From Thalassolituus sp. UBA1087 (GTDB lineage: Bacteria; Pseudomonadota; Gammaproteobacteria; Pseudomonadales; Oceanobacteraceae): 64,000 bases of DNA. The translations under genes and the position numbers were made by a program. Where the stretch lies: contig DCCG01000017.1 in assembly GCA_002314145.1 (NCBI GenBank), forward strand, positions 1 through 64,000, given 5' to 3'. The notes below the pieces were generated by a model. That model was not told the DNA's origin and searched no databases. It saw nothing but the letters and a program-made list of their open reading frames with translations. Shown here one piece after another: positions 48,620 to 59,740 of this stretch (position 1 is its first letter; each line of letters begins with the position of its first letter).

Positions 48620-49849
48620 TCAGTAAAGTACGCGGGCGCGGATCGTGCCCTGCACTTCTTTGATTTTTTCCAGTGCCAGATCAGAGGCCGCTTTGGACAC
48701 ATCGATCACCACATAACCCACATCTTCAACTGTCTGCAGGTACTGACCTGAGATATTAATATCGTTGTCGGCGAAGATCTGGTTAATGGCATTCATCACA
48801 CCCGGCACGTTTTTGTGGATGTGCAGAATACGGTGCTCATTCGGATTGGATGGCAGTGCCACTTCCGGAAAGTTAACGGACGAGGTCGTGGTACCGTTAT
48901 CACTGTACTGAGACAGTTTCTCGCCCACTTCCTTACCGATGTTTTCCTGTGCTTCCAGAGTAGAACCACCGACGTGAGGGGTCAGGATGACGTTGTCGAA
49001 TTCACGCAGGGGAGAGACAAACTCATCGTCGTTTGAGCGTGGCTCAACCGGGAACACATCAACCGCAGCGCCCAGCAGTTTCTTGCTGCGTACTGCCTCT
49101 GCCAGAGCATCGATATCGACGACGGTGCCGCGTGATGCGTTGAGCATAATGGCGCCCTGTTTCATCTGTGCAAACTGTTCAGCACCCATCATCCACTTGG
49201 TGGCATCGGTTTCCGGTACGTGCAGGGTTACGACGTCAGCCAGGTTCAGCAGTTCTTTCAGAGAGCCAACCTGTTTGGCGTTACCGATTGGCAGTTTGGT
49301 GACCACATCGTAAAAGTAAACATCCATCCCCATGCTTTCAGCCATGACTGACAGTTGGGTACCAATGGAACCATAGCCGACGATTCCCAGCTTTTTGCCG
49401 CGGATTTCAAATGAATTATTGGCTGATTTCTGCCAGCCGCCACGGTGACATACGGCGTTTTTCTCCGGAATACCACGCATCAGCATAATGATTTCAGCCA
49501 GTGACAGTTCGGCCACAGAGCGGGTATTGGAGTATGGGGCGTTGAAGACCGCAATCCCACGTTTGGTGGCCGCTTTCAGGTCCACCTGGTTGGTGCCAAT
49601 GCAGAAGCAGCCAACCGCAATCAGCTTTTCTGCGGCTTCAAAGATGTCTTCCGTCAGTTGGGTGCGGGAGCGGATGCCGATGAAATGCGCATCCTTGATA
49701 CGTTCTTTCAGCTCATCTTCCGGCAGGGATGTTTTCAGGTACTCAATATTGGTGTAGCCGGCAGCACTCAGGGTATCCAGAGCGGACTGGTGCACGCCTT
49801 CCAGCAACAGAAATTTAATCTTGCTTTTATCAAGAGATGTTTGAGCCAT
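48620..49849 (-). CDS. serA: D-3-phosphoglycerate dehydrogenase
   Basis: A 409-residue enzyme, as in E. coli (410), for the first step of serine synthesis. The substrate domain contains FIGIRSRTQLTEDIFE, the NAD-binding motif GIVGYGSIGTQLSVMAESMGM, and the catalytic Arg/Glu/His set in LNASRGTVVD and NVILTPHVGGSTLEAQENIG. A C-terminal ACT domain (ILHIHKNVPGVMNAINQIF) indicates serine feedback. E. coli SerA also reduces 2-oxoglutarate to D-2-hydroxyglutarate, which fits the divergent dehydrogenase gene next door. Confidence 0.97.
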   Translation of the reverse strand: MAQTSLDKSKIKFLLLEGVHQSALDTLSAAGYTNIEYLKTSLPEDELKERIKDAHFIGIRSRTQLTEDIFEAAEKLIAVGCFCIGTNQVDLKAATKRGIAVFNAPYSNTRSVAELSLAEIIMLMRGIPEKNAVCHRGGWQKSANNSFEIRGKKLGIVGYGSIGTQLSVMAESMGMDVYFYDVVTKLPIGNAKQVGSLKELLNLADVVTLHVPETDATKWMMGAEQFAQMKQGAIMLNASRGTVVDIDALAEAVRSKKLLGAAVDVFPVEPRSNDDEFVSPLREFDNVILTPHVGGSTLEAQENIGKEVGEKLSQYSDNGTTTSSVNFPEVALPSNPNEHRILHIHKNVPGVMNAINQIFADNDINISGQYLQTVEDVGYVVIDVSKAASDLALEKIKEVQGTIRARVLY

Positions 49850-50009
49850 GATGGTACCTATCTTATGTGCGTAAGCAGTAGTAAAACCCGGTGGTGATCC
49901 TGCCGGCGGGGATGCAACTGGGCGTGACGTCTGATGAAGGACGGAGCGACGCGATTGAAACGGGCCGGTAAACCACCCGGAGTGAAAAGCACTCCGAAAA
50001 ATAAGGCGC

Positions 50010-50023
50010 GTATGCTAGCATAC
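50010..50023. promoter_or_regulatory. 14-base palindrome between serA and the D-2-hydroxyglutarate dehydrogenase gene
   Basis: GTATGCTAGCATAC is a perfect palindrome in the 264-base divergent region. TGAATACTATTCA (50084-50096), an inverted repeat with a three-base centre, lies just upstream of the plus-strand gene. Either could be an operator shared by the two genes. Confidence 0.35.
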
Positions 50024-50113
50024 CCGGCCTGTTAACGTGAGCCTCAAACCCGGTTTTCATCAAGAAGAATACTCAATTTGAGGTGAATACTATTCATCCA
50101 GGCGGAATCCTCC

Positions 50114-51517
50114 ATGACAGCTCTGACTCAAGAAGCCCTTATTGAACGCTTATCAGCCATTGTCGGCGCTGACAAAGTGCGCACCGATGAAGACTCGCTG
50201 CAGACGTTCGGTAAAGACTGGACCAAAATCTACGAGCCAAAGCCAACGGCCATTGTCTTTCCGAAAACCACCGGCCAGGTCCGCGATATTGTCCTGCTGG
50301 CCAATGAACTGGGCCTGGGCCTAGTGCCTTCCGGCGGTCGTACCGGTCTGAGTGCCGGGGCTGTAGCGGCCAATGGCGAAGTGGTGGTTGCTTTCGATTA
50401 TATGAATCAGATCTCCGGATTTAACGCCGTCGACCGTACAGTGAAGTGTGGCGCCGGTGTGATTACCGAGCAGCTGCAGACTTATGCGGAAGAGCAGGGA
50501 CTGTTTTATCCGGTGGATTTTGCCTCCGCCGGTTCCAGCCAGATCGGCGGTAATATCGGCACCAATGCCGGCGGTATTAAAGTGATCCGCTGGGGAATGA
50601 CCCGTGACTGGGTGGCCGGCCTGACCGTGGTGACGGGTAAGGGTGAGATTCTGCAGCTGAATAAAGATCTGCTGAAGAATAATACCGGCTACGATATGCG
50701 TCAGCTGTTTATCGGCGGAGAGGGAACACTGGGCTTTGTGACCGAAGCGACCATGCGTCTGACCCGTCCACCGAAGAATCTGACGGTGCTGGTGCTGGGT
50801 GTGCCGGAACTGGATCATGTGATGGATGTGCTGAACCAGTTTCAGAGCCAGATGGATCTGACAGCGTTTGAATTCTTCTCCGATAAAGCCATGCAGAAAG
50901 TGCTGGCCCGGGGGGATGTGCCGGCACCGTTTGAATCCAGTACGGATTTTTATGCGCTGATTGAATTCGAAGCCATCACGGATGCGGATATGGATCTGGC
51001 CATGACGATCTTTGAACAGTGTCTGGAGCAGGGCTGGGTGGAAGATGGTGTCATCAGTCAGAGTGAAAGCCAGGCCGCCAATCTTTGGCGTCTGCGTGAA
51101 GATATTTCAGAAACCATTTCTGAATGGACGCCGTATAAGAATGATATTTCGGTGGTGGTATCCAAAGTACCGCCATTCCTGCGGGACATCGATGAAATCG
51201 TGACCCGGGAATATCCGGATTTTGAGATTATCTGGTTCGGTCACATCGGAGACGGCAACCTGCACCTGAACATTCTTAAGCCGGATGATCTGCCGAAGGA
51301 GGCCTTCTTCGAGCGGTGCGCCAATGTGTCCCGTTGGGTATTTGAAATCGTCAAGAAATACGATGGTTCTGTATCGGCTGAACATGGCGTCGGGATGACC
51401 AAAAAGCCTTACCTGGAATACACCCGCTCAGCCGCTGAGCTGGCTTATATGAAAGCTGTGAAAGCGGTATTCGATCCGAATAATGTGATGAACCCGGGTA
51501 AGCTGGTGGATCTCTAG
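50114..51517 (+). CDS. FAD-linked D-2-hydroxyglutarate dehydrogenase-like oxidase
   Basis: A 467-residue flavoprotein of the GlcD/D2HGDH family. The FAD-binding PCMH domain shows VPSGGRTGLSAGAVAANGEVVV, PVDFASAGSSQIGGNIGTNAGG and FIGGEGTLGFVTEATM. The substrate domain has the metal-binding HIGDGNLHLNI and the family ending SAEHGVGMTKKPYL...MNPGKLVDL. Its divergent arrangement with serA supports D-2-hydroxyglutarate as substrate: SerA makes it from 2-oxoglutarate and this enzyme re-oxidises it. D-lactate or glycolate remain possible. Confidence 0.85.
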   Translation: MTALTQEALIERLSAIVGADKVRTDEDSLQTFGKDWTKIYEPKPTAIVFPKTTGQVRDIVLLANELGLGLVPSGGRTGLSAGAVAANGEVVVAFDYMNQISGFNAVDRTVKCGAGVITEQLQTYAEEQGLFYPVDFASAGSSQIGGNIGTNAGGIKVIRWGMTRDWVAGLTVVTGKGEILQLNKDLLKNNTGYDMRQLFIGGEGTLGFVTEATMRLTRPPKNLTVLVLGVPELDHVMDVLNQFQSQMDLTAFEFFSDKAMQKVLARGDVPAPFESSTDFYALIEFEAITDADMDLAMTIFEQCLEQGWVEDGVISQSESQAANLWRLREDISETISEWTPYKNDISVVVSKVPPFLRDIDEIVTREYPDFEIIWFGHIGDGNLHLNILKPDDLPKEAFFERCANVSRWVFEIVKKYDGSVSAEHGVGMTKKPYLEYTRSAAELAYMKAVKAVFDPNNVMNPGKLVDL

Positions 51518-51540
51518 CCTCCGCTAACCTGGTATAAAAA

Positions 51541-51564
51541 AACCCCGCATCGCGGGGTTTTTTT
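51541..51564 (+). terminator. Intrinsic terminator between the flavoprotein gene and ponA
   Basis: AACCCCGC and GCGGGGTT pair over ATC and are followed by a T-run to 51564; a run of A upstream makes it usable for the convergent ponA gene as well. Confidence 0.9.
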
Positions 51565-51579
51565 ATGGTTTGGGCGTGT

Positions 51580-54183
51580 TCAGAACAGCTGCTCCGGAAT
51601 GACTTCCTCTTCTTCCGTGCTGCTGTCGTCACTGTCACCGCCGGAAACCTTCACCATTTCCCGGGGGACGTTTTCTTCACGGAAATATTCAAACATCGCA
51701 TTTTCCTGCCCCGGTCTGGCCAACAGTCCGGTCTGCGGATCAATGCGTACGCTGACAATCCCTTCGGGTTGTTCAAACGGGTGTTCAGGCACATTCTGCA
51801 GTGCGCTTTCCATGTAATCGACCCAGATCGGCAATGCAGTATTGGAGCCATAGGCCCAGCGTCCGAGGGTGACTGGCTGGTCAAAACCGACCCAGACTGT
51901 GGTGACCAGATCCGGACTGAAGCCCGAGAACCAGCCATCCTTCTGATCGTTGGTGGTACCGGTTTTGCCCGCGATATCTGCACGGTTGAGTGCCAGTGCG
52001 CGTTTACCTGTGCCCAGCCGTACCACGTCGCGCAGCATACTGATCATGAGGTAATGCACCCGCTTATCCATAACTCTCGGAGCGATCTTCATGGCGGGTG
52101 CTGTTTCACTATCAGGCGTTTCAGCTCCGCTGCCGGCGGCGAGTTCCTGCTGCATCTGTTCCTGCAGCAGCAGCTGTTCTGCTTCCCCGATGTCATCCGG
52201 CAGCGCCGTCGGTGTGTTTTCTTCAGCGCTTTGTCTCTCACAGTTGTGGCAGACGGTGGCCGGATTGGCCTCAAACAGGCGGTTGCCATCACTGTCTTCA
52301 ATATGGTCCAGCAGGTAGGGCTGCACTGAGTAGCCGCCGTTGGCCAGTACGCAATAGCCGGTAGCCAGCTCCAGTGGCGTGACCGCCGAAGCCCCCAGGG
52401 CCAGAGACAGGTCAGCGTTCAGTTTTTCACGCGGGAATCCGAACGGGGTAATAAAGTTCACCGCTTTATGGGGGCCGACCTGCTTCAGAATCCGGATGGA
52501 CACCAGGTTCTGTGATTTATACAGGGCCTGGCGCAGGCGCGTCGGACCATAAAACTTACCGCTGTGGTTTTCCGGGCGCCAGGTGCTCTCCAGACTTTTA
52601 TCTTCGAACACCACCGGTGCGTCATTAATGATGCTGGCGGGAGTGTAGCCGTTGGCCAGCGCAGAGCTGTAAATAAAGGGTTTAAAGGATGAACCTGGCT
52701 GACGGTCGGCCTGAATCACGCGGTTAAACTTAGTACTGCTGTAAGCAAAGCCACCGACCAGCGCTTGAATGCCGCCATTATTAGGGTTGATGGAGACAAG
52801 GGCACCCTCTACTTCCGGCAGTTGTGCCAGCAGAGGGCCATTGGCGGTGTCTTCGATCCAGATTTCCTGACCCACGGAAACGACATCAGCAGGAGTCTTG
52901 ACCGGGTTGCCGATGACATTCACGTTGACATAAGGCTTGGCCCATTCCATGGCGGAAAATGGCAGCCAGTGCTCGAGATTACCGGCGTAATACCAGATGC
53001 CGTCCTCCGCCATACGGCTCACCATGGCCGGGCTGATGATACCTTTATTGCTCAGATTGCGCAGATGGTCGTCCCAGGCTTCAAAAGTGCCCGGCCAGTC
53101 AATGTCGTACGCCGGGTCAGCCTGCTCCAGCCATGTCTGGATAGTCGGATTGTCTTTGACATTCAGCATCTTTCTGTCGACCACCGGCTTGGGCTTACGG
53201 TAGCCGTGGTCGCGGTCGTAACTCAGCAGGCCCCGCTGCAGGGCCTGGTTGGCGGCCAGCTGTCGGCGGCCATCGATGGTGGTATAAACGTTATAGCCCG
53301 CGGTATAGGCATCATTACCATAACGTTCAACGATATCGCGGCGCACCATTTCTGCGACGTAAGGTGCTTCTACTTCTGAAATGGGGCCGTGGTATGAGGC
53401 GGTGACCGGTGCGCTGGCTGCCTGATCAAATTCCTCTACCGTGATCTTGTCCAGTGTGCGCATACGCGCCAGTACATAGTTACGGCGATCAATGGCCCGG
53501 CGCGGATTGTTGATCGGATTCGCGGCGGACGGTGCCTGGGGCAGACCTGCGATCATGGCCAGCTGAGCCAGGGTCAGCTCCTGAATGGACTTGCCATAGT
53601 AGACCTGAGCGGCGGCTTCGATGCCGTAAGCCCGTTTGCCGAGGTAGATCTTATTGATGTAAAGCTCAAGTATCTCTTCTTTTGTCAGTTCGCGCTCGAT
53701 TTTGAGGGCCAGAAGAATCTCGGTGAATTTGCGCGTAAAGGTCTTCTCCGACGACAGGTAATAGTTCTTGGCTACCTGCATGGTGATGGTACTGCCGCCG
53801 GACTTCTTGCGGCCGGTACGGATCAGTTCAAAGGCTGCGCGGGCAAGACCCTTAACATCTATGCCAAAGTGTTCAAAGAAGGCGTCATCCTCCGAGGCCA
53901 GCAGGGCATTAATGAACTGAGGCGGTGTTTCAGCGTAGGTGATCGGGGCGCGGCGCTTTTCGCCAAACTCGCTGATCAGCTGGCCGTCAGCCGTGAAAAC
54001 ACGCAGTGGGGTCTGTAATTCGACGTCCTTCAGCTCCTGGGTATCCGGAAGGGTCGGGGCAAGGTAAAGATACACTGCCATGCTGACAATTCCGGTGCCG
54101 GCAAGGGCAGACATTCCCAGCCAGAAAATGAAGCGAAGTATAAGGTGTGACTTAGTCATAAATAAAAATGTGAAATGCCTCAT
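51580..54183 (-). CDS. mrcA: Penicillin-binding protein 1A
   Basis: An 867-residue bifunctional peptidoglycan synthase anchored by one N-terminal membrane segment. The glycosyltransferase domain shows ALLASEDDAFFEHFGIDVKG (catalytic Glu), KSGGSTITMQVAKNYYL and RKFTEILLALKIERELTKEEILELYINKIYLG. The transpeptidase domain shows SSFKPF (S-x-x-K), KSQNLVS (S-x-N) and GKTGTTND (K-T-G). An OB-like insert lies between, and the C-terminus is acidic. The start may be the ATG at 54183 or at 54159. It diverges from pilM, an order conserved in Pseudomonas (ponA-pilM). Confidence 0.97.
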   Translation of the reverse strand: MRHFTFLFMTKSHLILRFIFWLGMSALAGTGIVSMAVYLYLAPTLPDTQELKDVELQTPLRVFTADGQLISEFGEKRRAPITYAETPPQFINALLASEDDAFFEHFGIDVKGLARAAFELIRTGRKKSGGSTITMQVAKNYYLSSEKTFTRKFTEILLALKIERELTKEEILELYINKIYLGKRAYGIEAAAQVYYGKSIQELTLAQLAMIAGLPQAPSAANPINNPRRAIDRRNYVLARMRTLDKITVEEFDQAASAPVTASYHGPISEVEAPYVAEMVRRDIVERYGNDAYTAGYNVYTTIDGRRQLAANQALQRGLLSYDRDHGYRKPKPVVDRKMLNVKDNPTIQTWLEQADPAYDIDWPGTFEAWDDHLRNLSNKGIISPAMVSRMAEDGIWYYAGNLEHWLPFSAMEWAKPYVNVNVIGNPVKTPADVVSVGQEIWIEDTANGPLLAQLPEVEGALVSINPNNGGIQALVGGFAYSSTKFNRVIQADRQPGSSFKPFIYSSALANGYTPASIINDAPVVFEDKSLESTWRPENHSGKFYGPTRLRQALYKSQNLVSIRILKQVGPHKAVNFITPFGFPREKLNADLSLALGASAVTPLELATGYCVLANGGYSVQPYLLDHIEDSDGNRLFEANPATVCHNCERQSAEENTPTALPDDIGEAEQLLLQEQMQQELAAGSGAETPDSETAPAMKIAPRVMDKRVHYLMISMLRDVVRLGTGKRALALNRADIAGKTGTTNDQKDGWFSGFSPDLVTTVWVGFDQPVTLGRWAYGSNTALPIWVDYMESALQNVPEHPFEQPEGIVSVRIDPQTGLLARPGQENAMFEYFREENVPREMVKVSGGDSDDSSTEEEEVIPEQLF

Positions 54184-54224
54184 AAAGCCAGTAAATATGC
54201 GGGTTGCGGCATTATAAGGGTTTT

Positions 54225-54254
54225 TTGTCCTTTTAATAGGAATGTGCTTATAAT
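54225..54254 (+). promoter_or_regulatory. Sigma-70 promoter of the pilM operon
   Basis: TTGTCC (54225-54230) and a perfect -10 box TATAAT (54249-54254) are 18 bases apart. It precedes the pilM start by about 70 bases. Confidence 0.6.
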
Positions 54255-54270
54255 GACTTCAACTATATAG

Positions 54271-55385
<1,115 letters not shown>

Positions 55386-55386
<1 letters not shown>

Positions 55387-55943
55387 TGGCTAAGATTAAC
55401 CTGTTGCCGTGGCGGGAAGAGCGGCGTAAGGAAAGGCAGAACGAGTTTTATGCGGTTATTGCGCTGGTGATAGCGGCAGCCGCTGCTATCGTGTTGGCTG
55501 TGAATACATCAATCGACGGCAGTATCAGTGATCAGAAAACAAGAAACGCCTACATTACTAAAGAAAGCCGGATTCTGGATTCCAAGATCAGTGAAATTAA
55601 AGATCTGAATGAGACCCGTGAAAAGTTGCTTGAACGTATGGAAGTCATTCAGAGCCTGCAGGGGGACCGCCCTATTATAGTCCGGGTGTTTGATGAGGCG
55701 GCCCGTTCTGTGCCGGAAGATCTTTTCCTGACCGAGTTTGGTATTAAAGGAACCAAGGTCACGATTAAAGGCCGGGCGAAATCCAATAACCGGGTAGCGG
55801 CGTTGATGCGTAACTTTGATGCGTCCGACTGGTTTGCTGATCCGAACCTGATCAAGGTTCAGTCAGTGCAGGAAGGCTCCAACGAATTTGAAGTCACTAT
55901 GACGCGGATTCGCCCGTCCAGTGATGATGAAGGGGAGGGCTGA
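55386..55943 (+). CDS. pilN: Type IV pilus assembly protein PilN
   Basis: A 185-residue inner-membrane protein. The N-terminal MAKINLLPWREERRKERQ is the conserved PilM-binding motif, followed by one membrane segment (IALVIAAAAAIVLAV) and a periplasmic coiled coil plus ferredoxin-like domain that pairs with PilO. Its ATG overlaps the pilM stop by one base (TAATG). Confidence 0.96.
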
Positions 55944-55945
55944 CC

Positions 55946-56593
55946 ATGGCTGACAACAAAGGATCTGCTTTCAATGAAATGCTCGAGAAGGCTAAAGAGT
56001 TCCGCCTGGATGATCTGAATAATATTGACTGGGAGAATATGGGCTCCTGGCCTTTACCGGGTAAGGTTATATTCTGTCTCCTTCTGTTTATCGGTGTATT
56101 GGTTGGTGGCTACTTCGCACTTATTGCCGATAATATAGATCTCCTGCAGCGTGAACAGGCGAGAGAAATCAGTCTGAAAAAGGAGTTTGAAGGTAAAGCG
56201 TATAGTGTTGCGAACCTTGCTCCACTGAAAGAACAGATGGCTGAAATGGAAGAAAGTTTCGGCTCTCTGTTGAAACAGTTGCCAAGGGATACCGAAGTTC
56301 CAGGTCTTATTGATGATATCAGTTCTGCCGCGTTGAGCGCCGGACTGTCACTGAAAGCGATTAACCCGCAGGACATGGTACAGAAAGAATTTTACAAAGA
56401 ACTGCCGATTGAGATTGAAGTGGAAGGCGGATATCACGAAATGGGTGGATTTGTATCTGCTGTTGCTTCCTTGCCCCGAATTGTCACTTTGCACGATTTC
56501 AGCATTGTGAAGCAAGGAGATGACGGGTCTCTGAAGATGGAGATCACTGCCAAAACCTATCAATATAATCCGGATCGGGAGGATGCCCGATGA
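55946..56593 (+). CDS. pilO: Type IV pilus assembly protein PilO
   Basis: A 215-residue inner-membrane protein with a cytoplasmic start, one membrane segment (VIFCLLLFIGVLVGGYFALIA), a coiled coil and a periplasmic ferredoxin-like domain (LPIEIEVEGGYHEMGGFVSAVASLPRIVTLHDFSI). It forms a heterodimer with PilN. Two bases separate it from pilN and its stop overlaps pilP. Confidence 0.96.
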   Translation: MADNKGSAFNEMLEKAKEFRLDDLNNIDWENMGSWPLPGKVIFCLLLFIGVLVGGYFALIADNIDLLQREQAREISLKKEFEGKAYSVANLAPLKEQMAEMEESFGSLLKQLPRDTEVPGLIDDISSAALSAGLSLKAINPQDMVQKEFYKELPIEIEVEGGYHEMGGFVSAVASLPRIVTLHDFSIVKQGDDGSLKMEITAKTYQYNPDREDAR

Positions 56594-57120
56594 GAAAAAT
56601 TACATTGATGCTGATCCCTCTGTTTCTGTCGGGCTGTTTTGGTGGCGATGATATGGGAGACCTGAAGGCTTACGTCAAAACTACCCTGAATAAGCCCAGG
56701 GGGCGCATCGAGCCTATCCCGGTTTTTAAACCGTACGAGTTTTTCAATTACAGCGCTTCTGGGTTGCGGTCTCCTTTTGAATTGCCGCAGATCGAAATGG
56801 AAGAGGTAAAAATCCGGATAGGGGAACAGATTACGCCGGATTTTGAACGGCCGAAAGAGCACCTTGAGCAGTTTCCGGTTGGTCAGCTGGCTATGGTCGG
56901 CACCATCGAGAAGGGTGATGGCATCCTCTGGGCGCTGGTACGTGATGGTGAAGGCGGTGTGGTGCGTGTCAGGGCAGGCAACCACATGGGGCAGAATTAC
57001 GGCGAAATTACAGACGTATCTGAGTATAAAATTAAACTTATCGAAATTGTGCCAGACGGGATGGGTGGCTGGATTAAACGCCCCCGTACAATTGCACTGG
57101 ACGGACTGGCTGGAGAATAA
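56590..57120 (+). CDS. pilP: Type IV pilus lipoprotein PilP
   Basis: A 176-residue lipoprotein with lipobox LSGC (Cys18). It links the PilNO inner-membrane complex to the secretin PilQ. The C-terminal HR domain shows VGQLAMVGTIEKGDGILWALVRDGEGGVVRVRAGNHMGQNYGEI. It overlaps pilO by four bases and is followed by pilQ after three. Confidence 0.95.
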   Translation: MRKITLMLIPLFLSGCFGGDDMGDLKAYVKTTLNKPRGRIEPIPVFKPYEFFNYSASGLRSPFELPQIEMEEVKIRIGEQITPDFERPKEHLEQFPVGQLAMVGTIEKGDGILWALVRDGEGGVVRVRAGNHMGQNYGEITDVSEYKIKLIEIVPDGMGGWIKRPRTIALDGLAGE

Positions 57121-57123
57121 ACA

Positions 57124-59217
57124 ATGAGTATCGTTAAACGTATCCGGGCTGTTGCCAAAGGGATTGCAGTTTCGACAGTTGCGATGACGCTGTCCTTCTG
57201 GGCGCATGCTACCACGCTCGAAAAAATGAGCTTTTCGTCGATGCCTGGTGATATCACTGAAGTCAGGCTTGAGTTTGATTCAAAGCCGCCGCAGGTCAGT
57301 GGATATACCATTGAAAAACCGGCGCGCATAGCAATTGACCTGCCTGGCGTTCAGAGTGCACTGAAAACGAAGCGGCATGAAATTGGTTCCGGTAATGCAC
57401 ACAGTGCCATGCTGGTGTCTACTAAAGATCGCTCACGGCTGGTGATCAATCTGACCAAGCTGGTTGGCTACGAGACGAAAACTTCCGGTAATACTTTGCT
57501 TGTCAGAATAGGGCAGCGTGGTGATGATTCTGTTTTCTCGTCAGCGGCTGATCAATACACGCCTTCGACCGGGGTTCCTGCGAATGAGGAGCTGAAGGTT
57601 GTTAATATTGACTTCCGTCGCGGTGACCTGGGAGAAGGCCAGGTTCAGATTGCCCTGAACAGTGACCGTGCGTCTGCCAATATCCGGCGTGAAGGCAGTA
57701 AAATTATCGCTGATCTGGAAGGTGTTCGTTTACCGGAAGAGCTCAGCCGGCGCCTTGATGTAACCGATTTTGCGACACCTGTGCGTTATGTTGACGCCCG
57801 TAAGGATGGTGGTTCGACCCGTATTGTAATTGAGCCAAACGCCGACGATTTTGAGTACCTTTCCTACCAGACAGACAAGCTGCTTTCGATTAATGTCTCC
57901 GTACTGCCGGAAGATGAAAAAGAAGCCCGGGCCAAGCAGTTCCCTTATACCGGCGAAAAGTTATCGCTTAATTTTCAGAACATCGAAGTCCGTGCGGTTC
58001 TTCAGTTGATTGCTGATTTCACCGGGCTGAACCTGGTGGCTTCGGATACAGTGCAGGGCAGTATTACTCTGCGTTTACAGAATGTTCCCTGGGATCAGGC
58101 GCTGGATCTGGTACTGAAAACCAAAGGTCTGGGGAAACGCCAGATGGGCTCTGTATTGCTGATTGCGCCATCAGAAGAAATTGCCGCGCGTGAAAAAGTC
58201 GAAATGGAAGCTGTGCGTCAGGTTGAAGAGCTTGCCCCGCTGGTGACTGAATATATGCAGCTGAAATATGCCAAGGCAACCGATCTGGCTGAGTTGCTGA
58301 CCTCTGAAGATGGATTGCTTTCGGAGCGTGGTTCAGCTGTCGTCGACGGACGCACCAATACCCTGTTGATGAAAGATACGTCCGCCAATCTGGAAAGAGT
58401 CCGTGAAGCCTTGGTGATGCTGGACGTTCCTGTGCGCCAGGTACTGATCGAAGCACGCATTGTGGTTGCCACGACCACTGTGGCTGAAGAGCTCGGGGTA
58501 ACCTGGGGTGGCGGTGGCTACAATATTAACAGCAGTGGTGATTCGGCCATTACTTTTGGCGGCAGCACAACCACTAATACAGAAATCAGCGATATTTTAC
58601 GGGACGGAGACGGGGAGATTACCTTCCCGGATGCTAACGTTGTGGATGCCGGCGTAACATCAGCCGGTGCAAGCAGCTTTGCTGTCGGCTATCAGACAGT
58701 AGATATGCTGCTGGATCTGGAAATCTCGGCACTGGAAACTGACGGCCGGGCAGAAATTGTGTCTCAGCCGCGGGTTATCACTGCAGACGGCAAAACAGCG
58801 ACTATTGAATCTGGTACCGAGATCCCGTATCAGGAAGCCTCCTCCAGTGGTGCGACCAGTGTATCCTTTAAGTCAGCGGTGCTGAAACTTGAAGTAACTC
58901 CGCAGATTACGCCGGATGACCGTATCATCATGGATCTGATTATTAATCAGGACTCTGTGGGTGAAGAATTCAATAATATTCCATCCATTGATACCAACGC
59001 GGTTGAAACTCAGGTGCTGGTGGATAACGGTGAAACGGTCGTGCTGGGGGGGATTTTCCGTCAGGAAGAGATTCATACCATCAGTAAGACACCATTCTTT
59101 GGTGACCTGCCGTTGATTGGTGCACTGTTCCGCTATAGTAGTGAATCGTCGGATAAGAGTGAGCTGCTGGTATTCATTACACCGCGACTGGTTAAGGATT
59201 CGCTGACCAATCAGTAA
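57124..59217 (+). CDS. pilQ: Type IV pilus secretin PilQ
   Basis: A 697-residue outer-membrane secretin through which the pilus passes. After the signal peptide there are two AMIN domains that bind peptidoglycan ([25 protein letters not shown] and the repeat near residue 160). An STN/N0 domain ([25 protein letters not shown]), an N1 domain and the secretin core ([25 protein letters not shown]) follow, with [17 protein letters not shown] and [10 protein letters not shown] near the end. Typical length. Confidence 0.97.
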   Translation: MSIVKRIRAVAKGIAVSTVAMTLSFWAHATTLEKMSFSSMPGDITEVRLEFDSKPPQVSGYTIEKPARIAIDLPGVQSALKTKRHEIGSGNAHSAMLVSTKDRSRLVINLTKLVGYETKTSGNTLLVRIGQRGDDSVFSSAADQYTPSTGVPANEELKVVNIDFRRGDLGEGQVQIALNSDRASANIRREGSKIIADLEGVRLPEELSRRLDVTDFATPVRYVDARKDGGSTRIVIEPNADDFEYLSYQTDKLLSINVSVLPEDEKEARAKQFPYTGEKLSLNFQNIEVRAVLQLIADFTGLNLVASDTVQGSITLRLQNVPWDQALDLVLKTKGLGKRQMGSVLLIAPSEEIAAREKVEMEAVRQVEELAPLVTEYMQLKYAKATDLAELLTSEDGLLSERGSAVVDGRTNTLLMKDTSANLERVREALVMLDVPVRQVLIEARIVVATTTVAEELGVTWGGGGYNINSSGDSAITFGGSTTTNTEISDILRDGDGEITFPDANVVDAGVTSAGASSFAVGYQTVDMLLDLEISALETDGRAEIVSQPRVITADGKTATIESGTEIPYQEASSSGATSVSFKSAVLKLEVTPQITPDDRIIMDLIINQDSVGEEFNNIPSIDTNAVETQVLVDNGETVVLGGIFRQEEIHTISKTPFFGDLPLIGALFRYSSESSDKSELLVFITPRLVKDSLTNQ

Positions 59218-59221
59218 ATTT

Positions 59222-59740
59222 ATGTCGCGTACTCCCTCTGTTTTTCTCGTCGGGCCAATGGGTGCTGGTAAAAGCACCATTGGCCGCCTTCTTTCCGCAG
59301 AACTTAAGCTCGAATTCGTTGACTCAGATAAAGTGATCGAAGAGCGTTGCGGTGCGAACATCCCCTGGATCTTTGATATGGAAGGGGAAACCGGCTTTCG
59401 CGAGCGTGAAGAGCAGGTCATTGATGAGCTTACTCAGTCTGGTGGCATTGTTTTGGCTACAGGCGGGGGAGCCGTTATGCGCGAAGCTAACCGTCGTCAT
59501 CTGTCCGCCCGTGGTACCGTCGTTTATCTGTGTACGTCAGTGGAGCAGCAGCTGGCGCGGACTGCCAAAGACAAAAACCGCCCTTTGCTGCAGACGGAAA
59601 ACCCGGAAACTGTGCTGCGTGAATTGTTTGCCCGGCGTGATCCGCTGTACCGGGAAGTAGCCGATATCATTATCTATACCGATAAACGCAACCCCCGCTG
59701 GGTGGTGCAGGAACTGAAATCTCAAATTAAGGCAGAATAA
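59222..59740 (+). CDS. aroK: Shikimate kinase
   Basis: A 172-residue kinase that phosphorylates shikimate in the aromatic amino acid pathway. Walker A is [15 protein letters not shown] (near residue 12), the substrate Asp is in [13 protein letters not shown], the Arg/Gly stretch is [10 protein letters not shown] and [10 protein letters not shown], and the lid is [12 protein letters not shown]. It begins four bases after pilQ, with no strong ribosome site of its own. Confidence 0.97.
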   Translation: MSRTPSVFLVGPMGAGKSTIGRLLSAELKLEFVDSDKVIEERCGANIPWIFDMEGETGFREREEQVIDELTQSGGIVLATGGGAVMREANRRHLSARGTVVYLCTSVEQQLARTAKDKNRPLLQTENPETVLRELFARRDPLYREVADIIIYTDKRNPRWVVQELKSQIKAE

